NCBI GenBank assembly: GCA_026770585.1
Contig: MU646359.1
Span: 769,734 to 782,439, forward strand
Length of the DNA: 12,706 nucleotides
Direction: 5' to 3'
Origin: Baffinella frigidus
Taxonomy: Eukaryota > Cryptophyceae > Cryptomonadales > Baffinellaceae
The notes beneath the pieces were generated by a model. It saw only the letters and a list, made by a program, of their open reading frames with translations. It did not search any database and had not been told where the DNA came from. This document shows, one piece after another, positions 5,811 through 11,761 of the stretch. How positions within the stretch are numbered: the stretch's first letter is position 1; each line of letters opens with the position of its first letter. The position numbers were made by a program, and so were the translations under genes.

Positions 5811-5967
5811 ATTATTGACACTTATTGACTTTATTCGAAAGTGAAAATGCACGGTGCAAGAATTGAGGCGAGCTTAGACTTCGTTCAGGGTTATCACAAG
5901 TCGAAGTCTAAGTCAAGAAACTGCCACTACCCATATAAGGGAGCCACCAAGGAGCGTCGTTAAAACC
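5811..5967. repeat. Left copy of a 157-bp long-range inverted repeat
   Basis: Its reverse complement is at 10563-10720 with few differences. Shared pieces include TTGACACTTATTGACTTTAT, GAGGCGAGCTTAGACTTCGT, CTGCCACTACCCATATAAGG and GAGCGTCGTTAAAACC. Within it CTTAGACTTCG and CGAAGTCTAAG form a hairpin. The two copies enclose about 4.6 kb. They may be terminal repeats of a composite element or just two insertions of one family. Confidence 0.8.
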
Positions 5968-6833
5968 CGATGAACCTTTCGGCCCCCCCGGTCAACGTAT
6001 TACTCCCCGATGTCTCCACTTACGCTACGAAGTTCCTATTCGTTATTTCGTTGTTTCAGAGCGCCTTGTCGATGGCCCCTGTGTCATATGCCTGTTCGAA
6101 TTTGAATCAAATCATTTGATGTCTTTCTGTGCCTGCCTTTGCAGGGGATTTTTCAAATGCCCCCCTCCTGCGGCCCTGCCTTTACCCAAGGCGAAATCGG
6201 TTTCAAATCACGGATCAGGTTTTTTGATCCGTGCTCTTGATGGCTTTACCAAGGCTTTACGTTTACAAGGGCTTTTGCCAGAAGAGGGAGGATTCCCCTG
6301 TGGTAAAGACGGGAGAGGGCGGCAGGGAGAATCGACTGCGTGACTGGTGTGTCGGACACAACAACTATAAATCATGTATACTTTTGTACTGACGTCTCGT
6401 CCTATCACGCCCGATGTCATTTCCCCATCAGATACCTCGACGGGCCAGACCTTGTCTCTCGTGTCACGACAGCGGATCTCCGTGGTGAGCCCCGCCAATT
6501 ACCTCGGCTCCGCCAATTAAGGTGCTACCTACACCACTGTGGCCCATCCAAAATGCTTCGCGCCATGTTTTTTCCTTCCGGGCTGGAGCCCCGGCCGCCG
6601 GGGCCGGAGGCCCGGCTGAGGGAGGAGCTTTAATTGTAGGGTCGCGTCAATTGTCGCGTCCAGTTACAATCACATGTAGAGTCACGCGGAAGCCGCTTTC
6701 CCTGCTTCCCAGTTCTGTCCGTCAGCATGTAGTAAAACCCCTCTTCTGACAAAAGCCCCTTTACGTTTACAAGGTACGAACGTCCCACTAAAGGTTAGAG
6801 TACCGTGTAGTAAAAACCTCGGAACTGGCTATT
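5968..6833. other. Stretch without a recognised gene; several small repeats
   Basis: CACGGATCA (6209-6217) and TGATCCGTG (6225-6233) form a 9-bp hairpin. TTTACGTTTACAAGG is at about 6258 and again near 6760. A GC-rich palindromic run (GGAGCCCCGGCCGCCGGGGC) lies near 6585-6604. Open frames of 75-97 codons on both strands overlap each other and have no recognised domain. Confidence 0.4.
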
Positions 6834-7025
6834 TTGAAAGTTCATAAGTTGACATTCTCCCCGGAGAAAAATCGAAGTTTCGGAAAGTTGGTACAAAGTC
6901 CGTGTGAACTGACTTGTTTTTCCAGGGCAGGGTCTTACCTCACCAAGGCATGTGACGGTCAGCGTCTCCAAGGCAAGTTGGGCGCTTTTGGCATACAAAG
7001 CGCGGACGGGATATGGACGAGATGA
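6834..7025 (+). CDS. Doubtful small open frame or exon, function unknown
   Basis: The frame runs 63 codons from an alternative or upstream-spliced start to TGA. Its second half (AGSYLTKACDG, LGAFGIQSADGIWTR) has balanced, protein-like composition and follows TTTTTCCAG at about 6917-6925, a plausible splice acceptor. An antisense frame of 96 codons covers the same DNA, and no family is recognised for either. I rate it more likely chance than gene. Confidence 0.2.
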   Translation: MKVHKLTFSPEKNRSFGKLVQSPCELTCFSRAGSYLTKACDGQRLQGKLGAFGIQSADGIWTR

Positions 7026-7060
7026 AATAGAAAGACGATTGGCGGCCCTTTTGTCTGTGT

Positions 7061-7107
7061 CCGATCTCAAAATCGCCGATCTCAAACCGCAGCGATTTTG
7101 AGATCGG
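7061..7107. repeat. Perfect 16-bp stem-loop
   Basis: CCGATCTCAAAATCGC (7061-7076) pairs exactly with GCGATTTTGAGATCGG (7092-7107) around a 15-nt loop that itself repeats CGATCTCAAA. A T-run follows at 7118-7126. It may be a foldback remnant or a structured transcript end. Confidence 0.7.
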
Positions 7108-7271
7108 TTTGCTCGCTTTTTTTTTCGTGGGCGCCCTTTGCTCGTGTTCCCTGCAAACGAGGCTCAAGCGCAGTTTCGAGGAAACGAATTTAGGGGAAAC
7201 GACTGTCCTCTCCGCCCAGTCCTGCCGGGTCTCACGTCCAAGATTCGCGCGTGCGGGTGGGCTGCCTGTGA

Positions 7272-8006
7272 AATTGCGGAGCGGGGTCTGTCATTCATCA
7301 CGGTCGTGACGGAGGAGGGGTTCTGAAGACTGGGGGGACACGGTGGGGACGAGAGAGGGGATTGGGGGCGAAAGAGCCCGTGAGCGAGGCAACGTGGGAC
7401 GGCGGGTCTTGCGGGGTCACGCTCGTGTGCTTGCTCCCGTGCATGCCGACAACCTTTTTGTATCCGGACCATTTTGTACCTGGGAATGAAATGGGCAACT
7501 GGGATAATGGCGCTCTGCCTCTGGACTCGGGGTTGTCCGCCGAGGACACGCCACGACCGACGGGCGTGGACAGCACGTGTCCCAGTCGGCAGTCGGGTGG
7601 CCCAGGTGTTCCGCGGGTCCCGCACCATCATCTCCAACACCAAGTTGTTGGGTTTGGAGTTGATGGGCGTGGCGAGATGCCCCCTGTCGTGCGGCGCCAG
7701 GACGATGGCGCGCCCGTGGAGGAGTTTGAGCCGGCGAGGAAGCGGTCGTTTTCGGGGAATCCAACCATGCCGGGCTCCATGCACTTTCAGATGGGACTTC
7801 CCCACGTTCAACATTTTCAGGGAGTTGGAATGGAAACATACGTGGCCGGCGGCGGCGGGACCCCTGGGCGGCAACACGGGGGAGCTGACGCGCAGGGGTA
7901 CACGCATCATCCGGGGGAATTCAAAGGGGGGGGGCTGCCCGGCGACGAACCGGCAGAACCGCCCCACAAAGTTCGTCAGCCCCTCCCGTATCCTCTTGAG
8001 GGGTAG
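7272..8006 (+). CDS. GC-rich open frame, doubtful coding, function unknown
   Basis: The frame is open from 7272 (after TGA) to TAG at 8004-8006. The first ATG is at 7443. A 298-codon antisense frame (7164-8060) and another plus frame (7474-8133) cover the same block, so openness is largely a product of GC content. By a rough hand count over about 150 codons this frame has about 69, 56 and 73 percent GC at positions 1, 2 and 3. That would suit coding here, but fits the antisense frame almost as well. Composition is Gly-, Pro- and His-rich (VAGGGGTPGRQHGGADAQG) with acidic patches and no catalytic motif. The upstream frame is open without an ATG, so it would have to be an exon or a non-ATG start. 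Confidence 0.22.
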   Translation, partial: NCGAGSVIHHGRDGGGVLKTGGTRWGRERGLGAKEPVSEATWDGGSCGVTLVCLLPCMPTTFLYPDHFVPGNEMGNWDNGALPLDSGLSAEDTPRPTGVDSTCPSRQSGGPGVPRVPHHHLQHQVVGFGVDGRGEMPPVVRRQDDGAPVEEFEPARKRSFSGNPTMPGSMHFQMGLPHVQHFQGVGMETYVAGGGGTPGRQHGGADAQGYTHHPGEFKGGGLPGDEPAEPPHKVRQPLPYPLEG

Positions 8007-8122
8007 AGCGATCGCCAGAGCGTTGGGGTGGCGTCGCTGGGGGATTGCAGAGCGCACCACCTCTGGACCTCAGTCGGGCCGACTGACTGTTCTCAAGTTG
8101 CCATGCTGGGTGTGTGGTGCAG

Positions 8123-8296
8123 TTTGTGGGTGAAGCACTGCTCCGTGACCTCCCAGAAAGCACTGCTCGCAAGGATATTTTACCTCCAGTCAACTTGGAT
8201 GATCCTCGGCAGCAAGTTACCATTTCGTTTAGATGGACCTGCTCTGGGAGCAGGCATTTGACTTATGAAACTGACTTGCAGGGGCAGTTGACTTAG
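8123..8296 (+). CDS. Protein-like exon candidate ending in TAG, function unknown
   Basis: After a possible acceptor (GTGGTGCAG, ending 8122) the frame reads FVGEALLRDLPESTARKDIL, then PPVNLDDPRQQVTISFRWTC, then SGSRHLTYETDLQGQLT and stop. Composition is balanced, with mixed codons and none of the Arg/Ser/Cys excess of the spurious frames nearby. There is no ATG in the frame here, so it would be a terminal exon. A donor-free read-through to TAG is the simplest reading. I do not recognise a family. No upstream exon was found, which keeps confidence low. Confidence 0.33.
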   Translation, partial: FVGEALLRDLPESTARKDILPPVNLDDPRQQVTISFRWTCSGSRHLTYETDLQGQLT

Positions 8297-8393
8297 GCGA
8301 AATGTTCTGGTTGGCAGTGGAATCGCGACTTGAGAATCGTCGGGCAGCCCGATATTTGCACGTGGTACTTTCACGTGGTTGAAGCATTTCCCC

Positions 8394-8432
8394 CTTCGTA
8401 GCCCGCTGTGTGCCACACAGCGGGCTACGAAG
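8394..8432. repeat. 39-bp perfect palindrome
   Basis: CTTCGTAGCCCGCTGTGTG (8394-8412) and CACACAGCGGGCTACGAAG (8414-8432) are exact reverse complements around a single C. With essentially no loop it could extrude as a cruciform in DNA. There is no T-run suited to a bacterial-type terminator, and the context is eukaryotic. Confidence 0.9.
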
Positions 8433-8447
8433 TGATTTAATGCGGAC

Positions 8448-8569
8448 ACGGTTTTAATTCCAAACCATTGGATTCAACGCAAATTACTACACAAATGCTT
8501 TAATATTACTAGTAAGACTCATTGTGTGTAGTAAATTTCATTGCCAGAAAGTTTTAAATTACAACCGTT
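8448..8569. mobile_element. Family D foldback element, copy 1 (uninterrupted)
   Basis: The left arm (ACGGTTTTAATTCCAAACCA, TTGGATTCAACGCAAATTAC, TACAC) pairs with the right arm (GTGTAGTAAATTTCATTGCC, AGAAAGTTTTAAATT, ACAACCGT). The core is AT-rich with TTACTAGTAA. A second copy at 11762-12032 has the same order but carries a 124-bp insertion. The similarity continues into CCTATGAGAT after the right arm. Confidence 0.75.
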
Positions 8570-8743
8570 TCCCTATGAGATTTGGCGTGCTTGAGACCTG
8601 GGACGCAGGTTGCTGAGAGAGATGACGCTATTGATAGGGTGGCGGCGAGAGGAACTTAAGTTAACCGGGCAACTTGAACGGGTTACAAGCGATTGTGGTG
8701 AATATCTCCTTCCACACACAACAGCTGTAAACTCTCTGCCCTT
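8570..8743. other. Short spacer without a recognised gene
   Basis: A 62-codon antisense frame crosses this segment but has no recognised domain. AACTTAAGTTAACCGGG and nearby words show only minor palindromy. I see no RNA gene. Confidence 0.4.
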
Positions 8744-8924
8744 CCACACGAGGCTATCCATGCGAACAGATTCATAATTTAATTATTGGATTATTGCCCA
8801 GGAAACACGCCAAAAGTCAGCATTTGATCACGTTTCCGTACGGACATCCGTACGGAAACGTGATCATTTCCCCACAAATTTTAAAATATCCTTTTATTCT
8901 GTTCGCATGGATAGCCTCGTGTGG
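8744..8924. mobile_element. 181-bp element with 26-bp perfect TIRs and an inner palindrome
   Basis: The 26-bp left end, starting CCACACGAGGCTATCCATGC (8744-8769), is exactly inverted at 8899-8924. Near the centre TGATCACGTTTCCGTACGGA (8825-8844) and TCCGTACGGAAACGTGATCA (8847-8866) form a 20-bp stem with a 2-nt loop. The remainder is AT-rich and noncoding. Perfect arms suggest a recent insertion or an element kept identical. No convincing flanking duplication is visible. It sits immediately upstream of the second gene's first visible exon. Confidence 0.85.
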
Positions 8925-8953
8925 TTCACTCGGTGGACTTTGATCCTTTCCAG

Positions 8954-9032
8954 ACACCCGGAATCCAGGGGTCACGTGATCAAATTGGTACCAGCACGGG
9001 CCTTCAAGGACGTCAAAGTCAACTTCCTCGGG
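8954..9032 (+). CDS. Second gene, exon a (first visible)
   Basis: After the pyrimidine-rich acceptor CCTTTCCAG (ending 8953), one base (A) completes a split codon. Then 26 codons read HPESRGHVIKLVPARAFKDV then KVNFLG, ending exactly at GGG before the strong donor GTAAGT (9033). The end is phase 0, and the next exon opens in phase 0. Composition is typical of a folded protein with alternating hydrophobic residues (HVIKLV, VKVNFL). The in-frame continuation into the intron reaches TGA after two codons, which supports the donor. The family is unknown, and the N-terminal exons are not identified upstream. Confidence 0.55.
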
Positions 9033-9193
9033 GTAAGTTGACTTTTAATAGGAGAGCTGTAGCCCCCCGGGTGAAAACCCTAAACCCTAACCCCAAACCT
9101 CAAACCCCAAACCCTAAACCCCAAAACCCCAAACCCCGACCCCCAAACCTCCAACCTCCAAACCCAAAACCCAAACCCCTACACCCACAACAG
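9033..9193 (+). repeat. 161-bp telomere-like intron of the second gene
   Basis: The intron starts GTAAGTTGACTTTTAATAGG. From about 9077 it is a nearly pure run of CCCTAAA, CCCCAAA and CCTCCAA units, and it ends CCCACAACAG. It has the same repeat class, length range and strand as the introns at 93-213 and 271-429. Confidence 0.7.
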
Positions 9194-9251
9194 CGCAAGA
9201 TGGCGGAGAGGGACGCAGCGGGGAACAGCCTCATCCCCACCGTCGAGCCGG
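9194..9251 (+). CDS. Second gene, exon b
   Basis: Nineteen codons plus one base read RKMAERDAAGNSLIPTVEP and the first G of a glycine codon. The exon follows ACAACAG and ends CCGG before GTGAGT. Phase 0 entry matches exon a, and phase 1 exit matches exon c, where GA completes Gly: PTVEP-G-Q. This double agreement is the main support. The last ~20 bases (CACCGTCGAGCCGG|GTGAGT) recur five times inside the following intron. Function unknown. Confidence 0.65.
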
Positions 9252-9647
9252 GTGAGTGTTTGCGTTTTGGATTAGGGGTTAGCGTTGAGCGTTGAGCGTT
9301 GCGCGTTTGAAACCCCCCGTTGAGCGAGGTGGGTGTTTAGGGGTGAGTATTAGGGGTTAGGGGTGAGCGTTTGATATCGAGCCAGGTGAGTGTTTAGAGG
9401 CTCGTGTTTAGCGTTGAGCGTTGAGCGTTGAGCGTTTAGCGTTTAGCGTTTGATACCCATCGTCGAGCGAGGTGATTGCTGAGGGGTGAGTGTTAGAGTT
9501 AAGCGTTGAGCGTTGAGCATTTGATACCCACCGTCGAGCCAGGTGAGCGTTTAGGGGTCAGTGTTAGGGATTAGGGCTAAGCGTTTGATTCCCACCGTCG
9601 TTCCAGGTGTGGAGGGAACAACGTAAATGGTCTTAAGACTTTCGCTT
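9252..9647 (+). repeat. Intron minisatellite carrying five extra copies of the exon b donor junction
   Basis: After the real donor (9252), diverged copies of CCCACCGTCGAGCC.GGTGAG occur around 9316-9331, 9374-9390, 9455-9473, 9526-9546 and 9589-9608. They are separated by GTTGAGCG, GTTTAGCG and GTGAGTGTTAGGGGTTAG units. Spacing is about 60-85 bp. Some copies keep a usable GTGAGT/GTGAGC donor; others are damaged (GGTGATT, GGTGTGG). Confidence 0.8.
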
Positions 9648-9737
9648 GAAGATGGCTCCAGCCATGTCCAGATTCTGGTCATGGCTGGCTTACTATGTGC
9701 CGAGTTCACTCGAGAACGGCTACCCGCAAACCCCAAA
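9648..9737 (+). repeat. Intronic repeat R, copy 1
   Basis: GAAGATGGCTCCAGCCATGT, CCAGATTCTGGTCATG, CTGGCTTACTATGTGCCGAG and TTCACTCGAGAA match 10290-10377, which follows an exon c head copy. AGCCATG and CATGGCT form a small hairpin. The two copies allow an insertion to be recognised in this one (next entry). Confidence 0.75.
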
Positions 9738-9876
9738 CCACTTAGCAGCAACCGGGGGCTTCACGGATGCAGTCCAGTTAAACAATTTGTACCAGAATCT
9801 TATCCATTGCCCTGGGATCTAACCAGAATTTTACCTTGCTTTCAAGGTGAAAAGGTCGTCGCTCGCTGCTAAGTGG
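9738..9876. mobile_element. 139-bp TIR element with an empty-site paralogue
   Basis: CCACTTAGCAGC (9738-9749) and GCTGCTAAGTGG (9865-9876) are perfect 12-bp inverted ends. In the paralogous copy of the flanks near 10360-10390, CCCCAAACC is followed within a few bases by AACCCCCACAGGACAA. The element is absent there. Exact borders and any target duplication cannot be set, because the site is CCCCAA-rich. The inside is noncoding. Confidence 0.75.
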
Positions 9877-9888
9877 CCCCAACCCCCA

Positions 9889-10468
9889 CAGGACAACTTA
9901 TGCGTAGAGTGAAGAACAAGTTGACGGATTCGTGGGGGGGTTGACTTTAGGATAACGCCTTCTAAAAGTCAACCACCACAGGACAAGACCCCGCGGAAGT
10001 GCACCGCTCGACGATCGAGGCGCATGCGTAGAGTGAAGAGTAAGTTGACGGATCCGTGGGGGAGTTGACTTTAGGAAAACGCCTTCTAAAAGACTTTATC
10101 TACTTTATCAAAACGACTTCGACTTTATCAAAACGACTTACACAAGACCTTTCTTTACCCACAGGACAAGGCCCGGCGGAGGCGAGGCGCATGCGTAGAG
10201 TGAAGAATAAGTTGACGGATTTGTGGGGGAGTTGACTTTAGGAAAACCACAGGACAAGGCCCCGCAGAGGTGCAGCGCTCGACGATCGAGAAGATGGCTC
10301 ACATCATGTCCAGATTCTGGTCGTGACTGGCTTATTATGTGCCGAGTTCACTCGAGAGCTACCCGCACACCCCAAACCGCAACCCCCACAGGACAAGGCC
10401 CGGCGGAGGAAAAAAGACTTGATCTACTTTATCAAAACGACTTCTAAAAGACCTTACTTTACCCACAG
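9889..10468 (+). repeat. Array of acceptor-plus-exon-head cassettes in the second gene
   Basis: CCACAG|GACAA heads begin at 9891, 9981, 10164, 10252 and 10391, ahead of the full exon at 10469. The copies at 9981 and 10252 extend through CGCTCGACGATCGAG, matching exon c. Those at 10164 and 10391 stop after GGCCCGGCGGAGG, and the one at 9891 keeps only GACAA. Between them are ATGCGTAGAGTGAAGA with TAAGTTGACGGAT and AGTTGACTTTAGGA, and TTTATCAAAACGACTT. In the exon c reading frame the 9981 copy soon meets TAG, so it would be a poison or dead exon if used. Confidence 0.8.
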
Positions 10469-10563
10469 GACAAAGCCCTGCAGAGGCGCAACGCTCGACG
10501 ATCGAGGCCCTTGGGCGCGAGAACTTCTTCCTGAAGCACCACTTCGGTCTCGCGAGCAACCAG
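10469..10563 (+). CDS. Second gene, exon c (full-length copy)
   Basis: The exon opens after TTACCCACAG with GA, which completes the glycine codon split after exon b. Then 31 codons read QSPAEAQRSTIEALGRENFF then LKHHFGLASNQ. It ends at CAG before GT (10564) in phase 0. It is the only one of six heads that runs uninterrupted to a donor. Helix-forming (PAEAQRSTIEALGREN) and aromatic (FFLKHHF) parts suggest a folded domain. The donor lies right at the edge of the 157-bp inverted repeat (GGTTTTAAC), so that element supplies the start of the next intron. Function unknown. Confidence 0.65.
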
Positions 10564-10720
10564 GTTTTAACGACGCTCCTTGGTGGCTCCCTTATATGGG
10601 TAGTGGCAGTTACTTGACTTAGACTTCGACTTGTGATAACCCTGAACGAAGTCTAAGCTCGCCTCATTTCTGCGCCGTGCATTTCACTTTCGAATAAAGT
10701 CAATAAGTGTCAATAAGTGC
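10563..10720. repeat. Right copy of the 157-bp long-range inverted repeat
   Basis: It is the reverse complement of 5811-5967. It starts with GGTTTTAAC overlapping the exon c donor and ends AAAGTCAATAAGTGTCAATA-AGT. GACTTAGACTTCG/CGAAGTCTAAG gives an internal hairpin. Other copies of the exon c tail (11033 and 11226) are followed by different intron sequence, so this repeat was added here. Confidence 0.8.
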
Positions 10721-10754
10721 CACGGTCTCCGTCTTAGGATGGGAAGGGCCCGCC

Positions 10755-10828
10755 ATATCGTATACATGTATTGTATAGCCTATACTACATCGTACACTAT
10801 ATCGTATACATGTATTGTATAGCCTATA
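10755..10828 (+). repeat. Two 30-bp direct repeats, AT-rich
   Basis: ATATCGTATACATGTATTGT followed by ATAGCCTATA occurs at 10755-10784 and exactly again at 10799-10828. GTATAC and ACATGT inside are palindromic. The pair is flanked by CTTAGGATGGGAAG.GCCC and the similar CTTAGGGTGGGAAG-type words, suggesting an element with a tandem core. Confidence 0.8.
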
Positions 10829-10874
10829 CATGTAGAGGCCCACCTTAGGGTGGGAAGCCTAACATGGAGAATAG

Positions 10875-10922
10875 CCCTAAGATGAAGCCTCGTTCGTCCC
10901 CCCGAGGGGCTTCATCTTAGGG
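10875..10922. repeat. 15-bp perfect hairpin
   Basis: CCCTAAGATGAAGCC (10875-10889) and GGCTTCATCTTAGGG (10908-10922) are exact inverted copies around an 18-nt C-rich loop. Confidence 0.8.
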
Positions 10923-10939
10923 GGGGTCCAGTGTACCGT

Positions 10940-11340
10940 TAGCTTTGACGTAGGTTTGAAACTGGTTTGATTTGATTTGAAACGCGGGCGCGAGAACTTG
11001 TTCCTGCAACACCACTTCAGTCTCGCGAGCAACCAGGTTCTTCTTCTTCTTCTTTATTACCCTCAGAAAAGACCTCGAGAGGCCCCCCAGCCTTTTGAAA
11101 CGGTACCGTCAGCTTTGACTTAGGTTTGAAACTGGTTTGATTTGACGTGGAAACTGGTTTGATTTGATTTGAAACGCGGGCGCGAGAACTTGTTCCTCAA
11201 ACACCACTTCGGTGTCGCGAGCAACCAGGTACCGCTACTTAGGCTTGAGACTGATGTGGATGACTTAGGTTTGAAACTGATTTTATTTGCCGTGAAAATT
11301 GATTTGATTTGACGTGAAAACTTTGTTTTGATTTGACACG
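10940..11340 (+). repeat. Array of exon c tail cassettes separated by TTTGATTTGA repeats
   Basis: Copies of GGGCGCGAGAACTT..TTCC to CGCGAGCAACCAG|GT begin at about 10985 and 11167. Each follows AGCTTTGAC.TAGGTTTGAA, ACTGGTTTGATTTG and GAAACGCG. The frame of exon c stays open in both (REN.FL.HHF..ASNQ), and both keep the CAG|GT donor. Neither has an AG acceptor immediately upstream, so they look like duplicated donor-side exon pieces rather than usable whole exons. Confidence 0.8.
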
Positions 11341-11456
11341 CGGGGGTGAGAACTTCTTCCTGAAGCGCCAGTTTGGCATCGTGAGTAACCACACAGAGGG
11401 CTACTACGGGATTTTCGGGCACTCAGTGCCCGAGTTTCCGTTACCTTATCCGTAGG
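11341..11456 (+). CDS. Fourth exon c tail copy that runs on into new coding-like sequence
   Basis: Starting from GGGGTGAGAAC, this copy reads GENFFLKRQFGIVSNH and continues TEGYYGIFGHSVPEFPLPYP to TAG (11454-11456) instead of showing CAG|GT. The extra part is protein-like (EGYYGIFG). This may be the true terminal exon, a copy lacking the intron, or a remnant. The last codons overlap a small palindrome (CGGGCACTCAGTGCCCG, about 11415-11431) and the start of the 106-bp repeat at 11450. The original C-terminus may therefore have been replaced. No acceptor AG is seen just upstream. Confidence 0.4.
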
Positions 11457-11555
11457 AACCCCCCTATGTCCCTACGGGTTGCCTACCGTAGGGTCCTAGG
11501 TCTTACCGCTTAGGGGTTATTCAAAATCCCTTTGAAGTCCGCTGTGTGGCCAGGT
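11450..11555 (+). repeat. 106-bp direct repeat E, copy 1
   Basis: CCGTAGGAACCCCCCTATGT, CCCTACG, GCCTACCGTAGGGTCCTA and GGGTTATTCAAAATCCCTT, then GAAGTCCGCTGTGTGGC, are repeated at 12466-12572 in the same orientation. Internal CCGTAGG/CCTACGG words are inverted, suggesting a foldback origin. Confidence 0.8.
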
Positions 11556-11740
11556 GCCGTTTGAATTGAAAATTGAACTATTTGAACCGACGTAAACTGA
11601 TTTGATGTAACGTGAAAAATGAGTTGATTTGACGTGAGACCTAATTTGAGTTGAACGTGAACACTAATTTGATTTAACGTGTGAAAACTGATTTGATTTG
11701 AAACGCGTGAAAACTGATTTGTGCTGTGGTGGGCGTACGT
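11556..11740 (+). repeat. Degenerate tandem array of about 20-bp units
   Basis: Units resembling GTGAAAACTGATTTGATTTGA recur about eight times with variation. They are the same words that separate the exon c tail copies upstream. No coding sequence is recognised. Confidence 0.7.
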
Positions 11741-11761
11741 GGTCATCCTCCCCTCGCACCG

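Noticed and set aside
7061-7126. Hairpin plus T-run as an intrinsic terminator
   Set aside because: The loop is long and the context is eukaryotic. The T-run begins 10 bp after the stem, so bacterial-type termination is not supported.
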